This document shows, piece by piece, positions 24,509 to 33,660 of a DNA stretch of 64,000 nt (position 1 is its first letter; the number at the start of each line of letters is the position of its first letter). The stretch spans positions 496,001 through 560,000 of the forward strand of contig OZ244910.1 in NCBI GenBank assembly GCA_965221735.1. The letters are read 5' to 3'. The notes beneath the pieces were generated by a model, which worked only from the letters and a program-made list of their open reading frames with translations, was not told where the DNA came from and did not search any database. Origin of the DNA: UBA2991 sp965221735. Its GTDB lineage: Bacteria > Chloroflexota > Dehalococcoidia > Tepidiformales > Tepidiformaceae. The position numbers were made by a program, and so were the translations under genes.

Positions 24509-27127
24509 ATGGCGGGCCAGGCGGGGGTGGAGTCTGATGTGTCGCCGGTGAGGATCTGTGCGAAGTGTGGTGGAGAGACCCCCGGTGATGGTCCCTTTTG
24601 CGTCCACTGCGGATCCGGGCCGGATGACCCACCTGCCTCCAGCGGCGGCGCCGGTAGCCCTGAAGACCCAGGCAGGGTGGCCGATGTGGCGGAACTGGCC
24701 CGGCAGGTCCGGGAACTGGTCGAAGTGTATATCGCCCTAGCCGGGCGGCTCTCCGCAGTTGAGGCCGCGGTGGGCAGGGCGCCCGCCGAGGGCCCCGTGC
24801 CCGAGCCTCCGACCGGGAGGCGGGAAGAGCCTGCCGCAACTCCGCCCGCCGGCACGGAGCCGTCCGCCGCTCCCGTCCCCTCCCCAGACCGCCCGGCTTT
24901 CACACCTCCGGACGCGGAACCGGAAGGAGCTACCCCCTCCTCCACGGAGGAACCACCCGGCGCCTCCGCCCCAGTACCCTTCTTGCAGGCCACCCCCGTA
25001 GCAGCTTTCTTGCAGGCCGATCCCGTAGCAGAAGAGCTCCCCGCCCGTCCTCCTCGTCGTCGCCCTCCCACCGGGGGGAGCAGCCCGCTCGACTGGGAGC
25101 GTGTCCTGGGCCGCAACTGGTTTGCCATCATCGGTGTGGTGGCCCTCGCCGTCGGCGCGGGCTTCTTTCTCAAGCTGGCCTTCGATAACCAGTGGATCGG
25201 CCCCACGGGGCGCGTGATCCTGGGGGTCGTCGCGGGCCTGGCCATGGTCGGGTTGGCCGAGTACACCGCCCGTCGCGCGCCGCCCTGGGCGCAGGCGGTC
25301 GCGGGCGGTGGCGTCGCGATCCTGTACCTGGCGGTCTACGCCTCCTTCGGCTTCTACGACCTTATCCCCCTCGTCCCGGCGGTCGTGCTCCTGGGCCTGA
25401 CGGTTGCACTGGGGTGGTTCCTGGCCATCAGGTACGACTCCAGGATCGTCGCCTTCCTGGCGCTCTTCGGAGCGTTCCTGACGCCGCTGCTGCTGGGCGA
25501 GGATCTTGCCGACCATTTGCCCGTGGGGCTGGCCTACCTGCTCATCATCGACCTGGGCATCGTGGCCGTGGCCAGCCTCCGCCGCTGGCGCTGGTACACC
25601 CTCACCGGGATGGCCGCCTCCTATCTCCTGTTCGCCGGCCTCTACTTAGCCAGCTCGATGGAGGGCCCCATCTCCGCCCAGCTTGGTCTGTCGGGCGTGT
25701 TCCTCATCTTCCTGGGCGCCGCCACCCTCCACAACATCATCTGGCGCCGCGAACCCAACCAGTTCGATATGACCCTCGTCATGGTCAACGCCTTCGCCTT
25801 CTTCGGCCTCACATTCGCTGTTCTGTGGGACGACTACGAACCGTGGTTCGGCCTCATCGCCCTGCTCCTGGCGGGTGTCCACGGGGTCGTGGCCCTTGAC
25901 GCGAGCAGAAGGCCGGGCGTCTCTCGCGTCGTGCCGCTTCAGCTCGGCGGTGTGGCCCTCGTCTTCTTGACGGTCGCCGCCCCGCTGCAGCTCACGGGCG
26001 AGTGGGTGCCGGTGGCGTGGACGGCCGAAGGCGTCGTCCTGGTGGGGTTGGGCAAGCTCACGCGGAGCTGGCAGTCCCGCGCCGCCGGGCTGCTCATCCT
26101 GGCCTGTGCGGTCCTCCGCATCCTCATCCTTGAAACCCCTTCGATAGAGGTTGCGGAGTTCACGCCCGTGCTGAACGGCAGGTTCCTCGCGTTCGCCTTC
26201 GGCATCGTGGCGCTCTACGCGGCTGCCTGGCTGTACCGCCGTCCGGAGGCTTCACCCCGCGCCCTCAAGGCCGTCGAGCCGCACATCTCCGGCGTGCTCG
26301 TAGGCCTTGCGCAGATACTCACCTTCTGGCTCTTCAGCGCCGAGGCCATCGGCTACTTCGAGCGACAGGAACTGGAGGCGATCGGCCGCGAGGCCGCCGA
26401 CCGCGCCCGCGACGGGCTCCTGCATGCCCTCACGATCATCTGGGCCCTGTACGGCATCGTCCTGATGGCCGTGGCCCGCTGGCGCTCCGTCCGTCTCCTT
26501 GCGTTCGCCGGCGTGACCGTGGTCGGCGCCGCCACCGCCAAGCTCCTCGTGGTCGACACGTTCCTCATCGGAGTCCCCTGGGAGCCTCACTGGGTCGTCC
26601 TGAACCACTACTTCCTTTCGTTCGTGGCGGTGACGGCCGGCGTCGCGATGGCCGCCCTTCTTGAGCGCCACTCGAAGGTCTTCTCCACCGGATTCGACAT
26701 CCCCGGCCTGCTGGTCCTGGTGATCGTCGCCAACGCGATTGCTGTCTGGGTGTTCACAGCCGAAGTCGTGCGCTTCTTCGAGCACCGCGAGCTCGTGCGG
26801 GGCGGCGACTACGAGGCCGCCATGCACCTGACGCTGACCCTGATGTGGACGGTTCACGCCGCGCTTGTGATCGCGGCGGGCATCCTGCGCCGGTCGCGGG
26901 CGCTCCGCATAACCGGAATCGTCATGCTGGCCGTCCCCGTGGCGAAGCTGTTCGTCTTCGATGTGTTCTTGCTCGAACGCGGCTACCGCGTCGGCGCGTT
27001 CAGCATCCTGGGGCTGCTCCTGCTGGCGATGGGGCTGGCCTATCAGCGCTATAGCGTGACCGTGAAGGACCTCTTCCTCGGCGACCGCGGTTCGCCCGGT
27101 GCGCCGGAGTCTGGCCCCGCCGAGTAG
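24509..27127 (+). CDS. DUF2339 polytopic membrane protein with N-terminal zinc ribbon
   Basis: 872 residues. The N-terminus has a zinc-ribbon pair CAKCG and CVHCG (about 17-35). A helix of about 30 residues and a Pro/Ala/Glu-rich linker to about 190 follow. The rest is a large membrane domain with more than twenty hydrophobic segments, starting DWERVLGRNWFAIIGVVALAVGAGFFLKLAF, the signature start of DUF2339 proteins. A repeated motif near the end (TGIVMLAVPVAKLFVFDVFLLERGYRV) is also typical. Function unknown; a role in the cell envelope is inferred only from its membrane location. A GGGGAGGGG site precedes the ATG. It is divergent from valS. Confidence 0.9.
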   Translation: MAGQAGVESDVSPVRICAKCGGETPGDGPFCVHCGSGPDDPPASSGGAGSPEDPGRVADVAELARQVRELVEVYIALAGRLSAVEAAVGRAPAEGPVPEPPTGRREEPAATPPAGTEPSAAPVPSPDRPAFTPPDAEPEGATPSSTEEPPGASAPVPFLQATPVAAFLQADPVAEELPARPPRRRPPTGGSSPLDWERVLGRNWFAIIGVVALAVGAGFFLKLAFDNQWIGPTGRVILGVVAGLAMVGLAEYTARRAPPWAQAVAGGGVAILYLAVYASFGFYDLIPLVPAVVLLGLTVALGWFLAIRYDSRIVAFLALFGAFLTPLLLGEDLADHLPVGLAYLLIIDLGIVAVASLRRWRWYTLTGMAASYLLFAGLYLASSMEGPISAQLGLSGVFLIFLGAATLHNIIWRREPNQFDMTLVMVNAFAFFGLTFAVLWDDYEPWFGLIALLLAGVHGVVALDASRRPGVSRVVPLQLGGVALVFLTVAAPLQLTGEWVPVAWTAEGVVLVGLGKLTRSWQSRAAGLLILACAVLRILILETPSIEVAEFTPVLNGRFLAFAFGIVALYAAAWLYRRPEASPRALKAVEPHISGVLVGLAQILTFWLFSAEAIGYFERQELEAIGREAADRARDGLLHALTIIWALYGIVLMAVARWRSVRLLAFAGVTVVGAATAKLLVVDTFLIGVPWEPHWVVLNHYFLSFVAVTAGVAMAALLERHSKVFSTGFDIPGLLVLVIVANAIAVWVFTAEVVRFFEHRELVRGGDYEAAMHLTLTLMWTVHAALVIAAGILRRSRALRITGIVMLAVPVAKLFVFDVFLLERGYRVGAFSILGLLLLAMGLAYQRYSVTVKDLFLGDRGSPGAPESGPAE

Positions 27128-27154
27128 CCGTCGCGATCTTCCCCCGTGCTCGGC

Positions 27155-27832
27155 TCAGGGCGCGGCCAGCCGGGCGACCACTGTGGCGACGTTCGCCATC
27201 GCATCAGGCAGGTTCGCCACCAGTTCGGTGAGAACGTCGCCCTCGGCCATGTCGGAGATGCCCCGCACCTCCAGGTACGGGATCCCGCAGAAGAGGGCGC
27301 TCCGCGCCCCTCCCGCGCCCTCGAAGGCGACCGCCAGCGCATCCGTGCGGGCATGGATCGCATCCTTGCGCACACGGTCGGAGATGCCCTCGTCGCCGCT
27401 CGCGATGGGGGCGAAGTGGACGCTGAAGGGCGCGTCTCCTTCCCCGACGGTCCCTTCCAGCCGGGCGAGGTGCTCGCCGGAGCCTTCGAATCCGGGCGGC
27501 ACCCTTCCCAGCACGCCCGAGTAGAAGTCGTGCTCGACCGTTTCCGTGCCGATGACCACGTCGCCCACCCGCACGTCGTCGGTCAGACCCCCCGCGATCC
27601 CCGCGCAGACGACCAGGTCGACATCGGACAGGTGATCCAGCAGGTGCTGCGTCGTGACGCCGTACTGGACCTTGCCGAAGCCGCCCTCGGCAAGAACGAC
27701 GGCCGCTGCCTCGTACTCGCGCACCGTGACTCTGCCGGTGTCGCTGAGCACGGGGCTCCCCCAGCGCTCGTCGAAGGCTTCCGAGAGCGCCTCGAATTCC
27801 GCGGTTACCGGGGCCACGACCAGCATCGACAT
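27155..27832 (-). CDS. MTA/SAH nucleosidase-like phosphorylase-fold protein
   Basis: 225 residues of the PNP/UDP phosphorylase superfamily. It hydrolyses or phosphorolyses a purine nucleoside, most like 5'-methylthioadenosine/S-adenosylhomocysteine nucleosidase or futalosine hydrolase. Motifs are the N-terminal APVTAEFEAL, AGIAGGLTDDVRVGDVVIGTE (about 77-97), FEGAG in place of the usual MEGAA, and YLEVRGISDMA with the catalytic Asp. The non-canonical FEGAG and low similarity outside the motifs leave the exact base and sugar uncertain. It lies 7 bp downstream of the aminotransferase gene in the same direction, so they probably form an operon, perhaps in methionine or sulfur-compound salvage. 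Confidence 0.8.
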   Translation of the reverse strand: MSMLVVAPVTAEFEALSEAFDERWGSPVLSDTGRVTVREYEAAAVVLAEGGFGKVQYGVTTQHLLDHLSDVDLVVCAGIAGGLTDDVRVGDVVIGTETVEHDFYSGVLGRVPPGFEGSGEHLARLEGTVGEGDAPFSVHFAPIASGDEGISDRVRKDAIHARTDALAVAFEGAGGARSALFCGIPYLEVRGISDMAEGDVLTELVANLPDAMANVATVVARLAAP

Positions 27833-27839
27833 GGTGTCG

Positions 27840-29003
27840 CTACATCGCCCCCAGCCGCCGCGCCGCCTCCGCCAGGGTGTCGTCCGACTTCGAGAACGTG
27901 AACCGCACGAACCGCGATCCCGCCGTCTGGTCGTGATAGAAGCTCGACCCCGGCACCGGCGCTACCCCCACCCGCTCGATCAGGTGCAGCGCAAAGGCGG
28001 TGTCGTCCCCCTCGAACCCGAGGTCGCCGAAGTCCGCCATCACGTAGTACGCCCCCTCCGGCCGGTGGCACTCGAAGCCCGCTTCCCGCAACGAGATCAG
28101 CAGCCGGTCGCGCTTCGCCTGGTACATCGCCCGCAGCTCCGGGTAGTACGGCTCGCCCTGCTCCAGCGCGACCGCTCCCGCCTGCTGCAGCGGCGCCGGC
28201 GCGCCCACCGTCAGGAAGTCGTGCACCTTGCGGATCGCCTCGCTCAGGTGCGGCGGCGCAACCACGTACCCCAGACGCCACCCGGTCACGCTGAACGTCT
28301 TCGAGAGCCCGCTGACCGTGACCGTGCGCTCGTACATCCCCGGCAGCGTCGCCATCGGCAGGTGCTCGTGCTCGTCGAAGAGGATGTGCTCGTAGATCTC
28401 GTCGGTGAAGCAGAGGCAGTCGAACTCCTGGCAGAGCGCCGCGATCTGTCCGAGCTCCTCGCGGTCGAACACTTTGCCGCTGGGGTTGTTCGGCGAGTTC
28501 ACGATGATCGCCTTCGTGCGCGGCCCGAACGCCGCCCGCAGCTCCTCCGGGTCGAACACGAAGTCGAGCCCTCGCAGCGTCACGAACTTGAGCGTCGCCC
28601 CGCTCATGGCCGCGTCGGGCACGTAGTTCTCGTAGAACGGCTCGAAGACGATGACCTCGTCGCCCGGCTCCACGAAGGCGAGCATCGTCGCCATCATCGC
28701 CTCGGTCGCCCCGCAGGTGACGGTCACCTCGCGCTCCGGGTCCAGGTCGAGCCCGTAGTGGCGCCCGACCTTGTCCGCGATTGCCGTGCGCAGGCGCGGG
28801 TCGCCCCATGTGATCGCGTACTGGTTCACGTCCGCTTCGATCGCGTCGATGGCGGCGCGCTTCACGAACTCCGGTGCGGGAAAGTCCGGGTAGCCCTGCG
28901 CCAGGTTGATGGCGCCGTGCTCGAACGCGAGCCGCGTCATCTCGCGGATGACCGACTCCGAGAACACCGAGGTTCTTGAAGCGACGACAGGGCGCTGGGG
29001 CAT
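27840..29003 (-). CDS. Class I/II PLP-dependent aminotransferase
   Basis: 387 residues, fold type I. The Schiff-base Lys lies in VTVSGLSKTFSVTGWRLGYV (about 223-242), with NSPNNPSGKVFDREEL and FVRFTFSK giving the other PLP and carboxylate contacts. The overall sequence is of the aspartate/kynurenine/methionine-type aminotransferase subgroup. It transfers an amino group from an amino acid to a 2-oxo acid; the preferred substrate is unknown. The TAGAAT box ends 6 nt before the ATG at 29003, which supports that start and a leaderless mRNA. The MTA-nucleosidase-like gene follows after 7 bp. A link to methionine salvage is possible. Confidence 0.92.
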   Translation of the reverse strand: MPQRPVVASRTSVFSESVIREMTRLAFEHGAINLAQGYPDFPAPEFVKRAAIDAIEADVNQYAITWGDPRLRTAIADKVGRHYGLDLDPEREVTVTCGATEAMMATMLAFVEPGDEVIVFEPFYENYVPDAAMSGATLKFVTLRGLDFVFDPEELRAAFGPRTKAIIVNSPNNPSGKVFDREELGQIAALCQEFDCLCFTDEIYEHILFDEHEHLPMATLPGMYERTVTVSGLSKTFSVTGWRLGYVVAPPHLSEAIRKVHDFLTVGAPAPLQQAGAVALEQGEPYYPELRAMYQAKRDRLLISLREAGFECHRPEGAYYVMADFGDLGFEGDDTAFALHLIERVGVAPVPGSSFYHDQTAGSRFVRFTFSKSDDTLAEAARRLGAM

Positions 29004-29009
29004 GCCGCG

Positions 29010-29015
29010 ATTCTA
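29010..29015 (-). promoter_or_regulatory. Leaderless promoter of aminotransferase gene
   Basis: TAGAAT on the minus strand, 6 nt before the ATG at 29003, with no ribosome-binding site between. Confidence 0.55.
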
Positions 29016-29053
29016 CGGACGGCCTCCGAATGCGCTCCCGGCTGCCGCGCCGG

Positions 29054-29485
29054 CTAGCCGTCCAGCTCCCGCAGGATCACGACCGGGATCGTCCGGCTTG
29101 TACGCGCCTCGTGCCCTCCGTAGTGCGGGGAGGCGACCTTGAACCGGTCGTAAAGGCGCTGCCGCTCCTCTTCCGGCGCCGGTTCGGCCAGCATTGTCCG
29201 CTTCTTCCCACGTGTCTCCACCACGACCTCGGGGTTGGCGAGGCAGTTGTAATACCAGGCGGGGTTGCGCGGTCCTCCCCACAGCGACGCGGGGATCGCC
29301 AGCCTTCCGCCATCCTCGAGGTAGAGCAGGGGCGAGGTCTGCTGCCTCCCCGTGCGGGCGCCGGTCGTGGTCAGCAGCAGCACGGGCAAGTCGAACTTCC
29401 CCAGCAGCCGTCCCCCCGTCAGCCGGAACACGGCCGTGTGGAACGGCGTGAACAGCTTCAGGAAGAACAACTGCAGCGCCAGCAT
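29054..29485 (-). CDS. Ddn-like nitroreductase/deazaflavin-dependent oxidoreductase
   Basis: 143 residues of the F420H2-dependent Ddn/Rv3547 split-barrel family. The conserved core includes LPVLLLTTTGARTGRQQTSPLLY (about 33-55), with the G-R-x-T-G motif that holds the cofactor, and RNPAWYYNCLANPEVVVE (about 73-90). The N-terminal helix is hydrophobic, as in membrane-associated members. It reduces a quinone or other acceptor with F420H2; the substrate is unknown. The ATG overlaps the stop of the upstream dehydrogenase gene as TGATG, so the pair is translationally coupled. The presence of this family suggests, but does not prove, that the organism makes F420. Confidence 0.88.
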   Translation of the reverse strand: MLALQLFFLKLFTPFHTAVFRLTGGRLLGKFDLPVLLLTTTGARTGRQQTSPLLYLEDGGRLAIPASLWGGPRNPAWYYNCLANPEVVVETRGKKRTMLAEPAPEEERQRLYDRFKVASPHYGGHEARTSRTIPVVILRELDG

Positions 29486-30537
29486 CAGCGGTTGGGCCCC
29501 CGGTTCATCGGGAACGGCTGCCAGCGGCGCAGGCTCGTGCGGGGCAGCACCTCCGGGTTTACCGCGCTCCGCGGCCAGCGCCCCTGCAGCGCCGTCGCGA
29601 TCTCGCGTCCCGTGCGCCTTCGCGTCTCGGGCATCATCCGCGCCGTCGCGGAGGCCACGTGCGGCGTCACGATCACGTTGTCCATGTGCAGCAGCGGGTT
29701 CTCCGCGTTCGTCGGCTCCACCTCGAACACGTCCAGCGCCGCCCCCGCGATCTCGCCGTCCTCCAGCGCCGCGATCAGCGCCGTCTCGTCCACGGTCGGA
29801 CCCCGCCCGTTGTTCACGAAGATCGCCGACGGCTTCATCGCGGCGAAGTGCTCCTCCTTCATCAGCGGTCGCGTCTCCTCGTTCAGGGGCGCGTGCATCG
29901 AGACGAAGTCGGAGCGCTCCAGCATCTCCATCAGGCCCACCGGCTCGACGCCTTCGGCCGTCATCGTCAACTCGCTCACGAACGGGTCGTAGGCGATCAC
30001 GTGCAGCCCGAACGGCTGCAGCCGGCGAGCCACCGCCCGCGCAATGTTCCCGAACGAGATCAGCCCCACGGTCTGCCCCCACAACCGGGGCACGTCGCGG
30101 AAGACCGGCCGCGCTCCGCGCCAGTCGCCTTCGCGCATCAGCCGGTCCATCAGCTTCAGGCGGCGCGCGGCGGCCAGCAGCAGGGCCACCGTGTGGTCCG
30201 CCACCTCCTCGACGAAGATGTCGGGCACGTTCGTCACGACGATGCCCTTCTTCGTCGCCGCCTCCACATCGACCGTGTCCGCGCCGACGCTGCTCAGCCC
30301 GATCACGACGCACTTGTCGAGCCCCTCGATGATCTCCGCCGTGATGCGCCGCCCCGGCGCGATCACGGCATCCGCGTTGCGAGCCGCCTCGACGAACTCG
30401 GCGTCCGTCTTCGCCGGAATCTCCAGGATGGTTGCGCCGATGGGGTCGAGCGCCTCCCGTTCGTAGCGAAAGTCGCCCATCCCCTGTCCCTGGCGCGCCT
30501 GCGCCGCAACCACGTAGCCGCCTGACTCATCAGCCAT
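29485..30537 (-). CDS. D-isomer-specific 2-hydroxyacid dehydrogenase
   Basis: 350 residues. The NAD(P) Rossmann domain has VGLISFGNIARAVARRL (about 162-178). The middle Gly of G-x-G-x-x-G is replaced by Ser here, a deviation seen in some family members. Catalytic residues follow the family pattern: Arg in NNGRGPTVDE, Glu in DVFEVEPT and His in VTPHVASATARM. It resembles phosphoglycerate dehydrogenase, glyoxylate/hydroxypyruvate reductase and related enzymes; the substrate is unknown. The start at ATG 30537 has an AGGGAG site and avoids 13 unlikely residues of a longer frame. It is coupled to the Ddn-like gene by TGATG. Confidence 0.9.
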   Translation of the reverse strand: MADESGGYVVAAQARQGQGMGDFRYEREALDPIGATILEIPAKTDAEFVEAARNADAVIAPGRRITAEIIEGLDKCVVIGLSSVGADTVDVEAATKKGIVVTNVPDIFVEEVADHTVALLLAAARRLKLMDRLMREGDWRGARPVFRDVPRLWGQTVGLISFGNIARAVARRLQPFGLHVIAYDPFVSELTMTAEGVEPVGLMEMLERSDFVSMHAPLNEETRPLMKEEHFAAMKPSAIFVNNGRGPTVDETALIAALEDGEIAGAALDVFEVEPTNAENPLLHMDNVIVTPHVASATARMMPETRRRTGREIATALQGRWPRSAVNPEVLPRTSLRRWQPFPMNRGPNR

Positions 30538-30620
30538 CGTCAATCTCCCTGCCTGTTGGGTGCGCGCGATTCTCACGCCCCCGCCGGGGCCTGTCTACGC
30601 CAGTGGGGGAAGGGGGAGGG

Positions 30621-33068
30621 TCAGGCCGGAACCGGTACCCCGACGCGCACCGCCGGGACCGCCGCGCTCCGGAAGAACCCGACGACCGCGCCGCCCTGCA
30701 GCAGGCTCGACACGTACACCGCGCCCTCGGGCACCCGGTCCGTCACCGTCGCCGGGGCGCGCAGCGTGACCTCGCCGTCGGTCAGCTCGACCTCGTCCTC
30801 GTCGCTGATGCCGAGGCGCTCGGCGTCCTCTTCGCTGACCTGGACGTGGTCGTAGCGATGCAGCTGCTCCGCTTCGGGATGGCGGAGCGCCGCCGCGTCG
30901 ACAGCCGTGTACTGGTCGCGGCCGGTGATGATGCGCAGCCCCTCGCCGCTCGCCGGGGCGTCGGCCACCGGCACCGTCGAGCCCTGGCCCGACGCCGTCA
31001 CCTCAAGCCGCACGCCCTCGCCGATGATGAGGTCGGCGGCGGGCTGGTAGGCGGGCGTCTCGTTGGCGATGGCTGCGAGCGCCATGTCCGGGTCGGCGGG
31101 AACGTCGACGCCCAGCGCGCCCGCGAGCGCCGAAAGCGCCGCGAAGCAGGTGACGGCGTCGCCCTCCGGCGCTATCGCCGGTTCGAGCCGTTGCACGCGG
31201 AAGTCGCCCTGCGTGTAAGTGCCCCGCGAGGCGTACGAGCGCCCCTCGGCGAGCACCGCCGTCGCCCGCTTCGCCGTCTCGTGCGCCACGTTGTCGATGA
31301 CGACCAGCGCATCGAGCCCTTCGAGCGCGGCTGCCGCACCCGGCAGGCGCATCGTCGGGTCGTCCCGAACGACGACGAGGCCGCTCAGGCCTTCGAGCGG
31401 GTTGTCGCTTCCCTCGACGGCCACGCCCACGTCGAGCAGGCCGTGCGTGTTCACTTCCGGCGGCGCGACCACGAGGTGGTCCGATGCCGCCTCGCCGTGG
31501 AGTGCCACCGCGAGGTTCGCCGCGCCGCCCGCCATCGCTCCCGCGATCGCGGGCGAGACCGGGTTCGGCGCGCACACCACGATGGCGCCTTCAGAGCCGC
31601 GCAGCGCTTCGGCGGCTGCGGCGATGTCGCCGCTCGCGCCGGCTTGGCCGGCGACGGCGTCCGCGAGGGCGGCAGCCGCCTGCCCCTCCTCGCCCGCTGC
31701 CGGACGGATCCAGTGGGTCGCGAAGTCGACGAGCTCGCTGCGGAGCGCCCCGACCACCACCAGGGTCGCCTGCTCGTGGGCGACGGCGTCCTTGATGCGG
31801 ACGCTGAGGACGTTGTGGCTCTCTTCCAGGTCGTCGGCGACCACGACGATCGCCTTCGCCTTCGGGATGCGGGTCATGTCGGTGGCCATCCGCCATGTGC
31901 CCAGCCGCGCCTCCAGCGCGTTCTTCGTGGCTCGCATCACCGGCCCGTTGGCGCTGTCGGCGGACGTGCCGAACGCGTCGCCGGCGATCAGCCTGGCGAG
32001 GTGCGCCTCTTCGTTCGTGACGGTCCCGCCCACGAACACGCCCACGCGGCCTTTGCCGGCGGCTTCGCGCAGCGCGCTCGCCGCCTCCGCGGCCGCGTCC
32101 TCGAGCGAGGCCGGCGCCTGGATGACGCCGCGCTTCACGAGGTGCCGCGAGAGCCGCTCGCGCGGCTTCAGGGAGTCGTAGTGGTAGCGCCCGCGGACGC
32201 AGATCTGGTCGCCGGAGAACTCGTTCCCCGGGCCCGGACGCACGATCACGCCGCGCCCCTCGCGGGAGCCCATGCTGATGCTGCAACCGACCGCGCACGA
32301 GTCGCAGGTCGTGGTCGTCCAGGTGTCCGGCTTCGCCACCCACTTGTTCGGGTGCTCCATCAGCGCCGCCGTCGGGCAGACGTCGATGCAGGCGCCGCTG
32401 AAATCGCAGTTACTGTCGTGGATGGCGCCGCCCGCCCCGAAGGTGATCTGCAGGTCGAAGCCGCGTCCCCCGAGCGTAATCGCGCTGGTGTGTCGCTTCT
32501 CCTCGCACACGCGCTGGCAGCGGGTGCAGATGATGCACATCTGCGGGTCGAACTCCATGTACGGGTTCGCCCGGTCGGCCGGCGGCTGCGGCGCCTGGTA
32601 GAAGGTGCGCTCCTCGCCCACCCACGGCTCGTAGCCCGACATGCCGACCATCTCGCAGGTCGCCTGCAGCTCGCAGCGGTAGTTCTTCGAGCAGGTCAGG
32701 CAGCGGTGCGTCACGACGTCGTCGCGCAGGCAGATGTCGCCCGGATGGCAGTGCTCGCGCCGGTGACAGGTCAGGCAGCGTTCGCTGTGGTTCGAGATCA
32801 GGACCGAGAGGACCGCGCGTCGCGCCTCGGCCACCTCGTCGGTGTCCGTGCGCACCACCATCCCGTCCTGGACCACGCTCGTGCAGGCGAGCTGCAGCCC
32901 CGGAGGCCCCTCGATGTCGACGAGGCAGGTGCGGCAGCCCGCGTACGGCTTCAGGCCGTCCACGTAGCAGAGGTTCGACATGTAGATGCCGTTGTTCTTC
33001 AGGACCTCGACGAGGGGCGCCCCCTCGGGCGCCTCGATCGTGCCGCCGTTCGCCGTGATCGTCGCCAT
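30621..33068 (-). CDS. nuoG: NADH-quinone oxidoreductase subunit G-like molybdopterin/Fe-S protein
   Basis: 815 residues. The N-terminal [2Fe-2S] ferredoxin domain has Cys 34, 45, 48 and 62. A Cys/His segment carries two similar motifs, RCLTCHRREHC (97-107) and RCLTCSKNYRC (122-132), where other NuoG proteins have one. A [4Fe-4S] site lies at Cys 178, 181, 184 and 188, further Cys at 221, 227 and 231, and another at Cys 255, 258, 262 and 290. A molybdopterin-oxidoreductase-like domain runs from about 255 to 700, then a C-terminal dinucleotide-binding-like domain. It could be a respiratory complex I arm or an alternative NAD(P)H- or formate-linked dehydrogenase. It follows the NuoI-like gene by 3 bp. 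Confidence 0.85.
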   Translation of the reverse strand: MATITANGGTIEAPEGAPLVEVLKNNGIYMSNLCYVDGLKPYAGCRTCLVDIEGPPGLQLACTSVVQDGMVVRTDTDEVAEARRAVLSVLISNHSERCLTCHRREHCHPGDICLRDDVVTHRCLTCSKNYRCELQATCEMVGMSGYEPWVGEERTFYQAPQPPADRANPYMEFDPQMCIICTRCQRVCEEKRHTSAITLGGRGFDLQITFGAGGAIHDSNCDFSGACIDVCPTAALMEHPNKWVAKPDTWTTTTCDSCAVGCSISMGSREGRGVIVRPGPGNEFSGDQICVRGRYHYDSLKPRERLSRHLVKRGVIQAPASLEDAAAEAASALREAAGKGRVGVFVGGTVTNEEAHLARLIAGDAFGTSADSANGPVMRATKNALEARLGTWRMATDMTRIPKAKAIVVVADDLEESHNVLSVRIKDAVAHEQATLVVVGALRSELVDFATHWIRPAAGEEGQAAAALADAVAGQAGASGDIAAAAEALRGSEGAIVVCAPNPVSPAIAGAMAGGAANLAVALHGEAASDHLVVAPPEVNTHGLLDVGVAVEGSDNPLEGLSGLVVVRDDPTMRLPGAAAALEGLDALVVIDNVAHETAKRATAVLAEGRSYASRGTYTQGDFRVQRLEPAIAPEGDAVTCFAALSALAGALGVDVPADPDMALAAIANETPAYQPAADLIIGEGVRLEVTASGQGSTVPVADAPASGEGLRIITGRDQYTAVDAAALRHPEAEQLHRYDHVQVSEEDAERLGISDEDEVELTDGEVTLRAPATVTDRVPEGAVYVSSLLQGGAVVGFFRSAAVPAVRVGVPVPA

Positions 33069-33071
33069 CGT

Positions 33072-33545
33072 CTAGAGCCGGTGGAAGTCGCCGTCGGGGT
33101 CGGGCGCCTTCATCCCGTTCGGGTACGTGTTGTCGTTCCGCTTCAGGAACGACTGCGCCATCCGGCTCAGCGCGTGCTTGTCGCGGTACATCTCGTCGAA
33201 GTTCGTCACCGCGTCGTCGAGCGGCCCGCCCGGCTGGATCGCCTCGTAGGGGCAGGCTTCGGTGCACAGTCCGCAGTACATGCAGATGCGGAAGTCGATC
33301 TCGTAGCGGTCGATGTTGCGGCGGCCCTCGGCGTCCTGGCTGGTCGCCACCAGGATGCAGCCGTCGGGGCAGGCCTGCGCGCAGGTGCTGCACCCTGTGC
33401 AGCGCTCTTCGAACCAGAGCAGGTTCGTGCGCGCGTATACCGGGACCGGTCGCGAGACCTCCGGGTATTCGAGCGTATCCACGGGCTTGAAGAGCTGGCG
33501 CAGCGTCAGACCCAGTCCGCGCGCGATACCCGTGCCGTAGGCCAT
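33072..33545 (-). CDS. nuoI: NuoI-type 2[4Fe-4S] ferredoxin subunit
   Basis: 157 residues with two C-x2-C-x2-C-x3-C-P sites, CTGCSTCAQACP (about 49-60) and CMYCGLCTEACP (about 88-99). It carries the N-terminal amphipathic helix and a C-terminal extension typical of NuoI, the peripheral-arm subunit that passes electrons from FMN towards quinone. The ATG has a GGGAGGATC site about 8 nt upstream. It is 3 bp ahead of the NuoG-like gene, and both lie alone, away from other nuo genes within the window. The pair may be part of a split operon or of a distinct electron-transfer complex. Confidence 0.88.
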   Translation of the reverse strand: MAYGTGIARGLGLTLRQLFKPVDTLEYPEVSRPVPVYARTNLLWFEERCTGCSTCAQACPDGCILVATSQDAEGRRNIDRYEIDFRICMYCGLCTEACPYEAIQPGGPLDDAVTNFDEMYRDKHALSRMAQSFLKRNDNTYPNGMKAPDPDGDFHRL

Positions 33546-33571
33546 CCGATCCTCCCGGGAGAAGCGGCCCG

Positions 33572-33628
33572 ATCGTAGCCGTCCCGCCTCGTGATGACAA
33601 TCACGAGCCTCCCGCGAACGCGTAGACT
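33572..33628. promoter_or_regulatory. Back-to-back promoters of nuoI and NIPSNAP genes
   Basis: Minus strand TACGAT (33572-33577) gives nuoI a leader of about 20 nt with GGGAGG. Plus strand TAGACT (33623-33628) precedes the NIPSNAP gene by 32 nt, with a GGAGG site 7 nt before its ATG. Confidence 0.5.
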
Positions 33629-33660
33629 CCGCCGGTCAATCACCCTTGTGGAGGCGAACC

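Noticed and set aside
30432..33578. A plus-strand frame of 1048 codons opposite nuoG and nuoI.
   Set aside because: It is the shadow of two well-identified minus-strand genes with Fe-S motifs. The translation is Arg/His/Ala-rich with no domain, as expected in GC-rich antisense frames.
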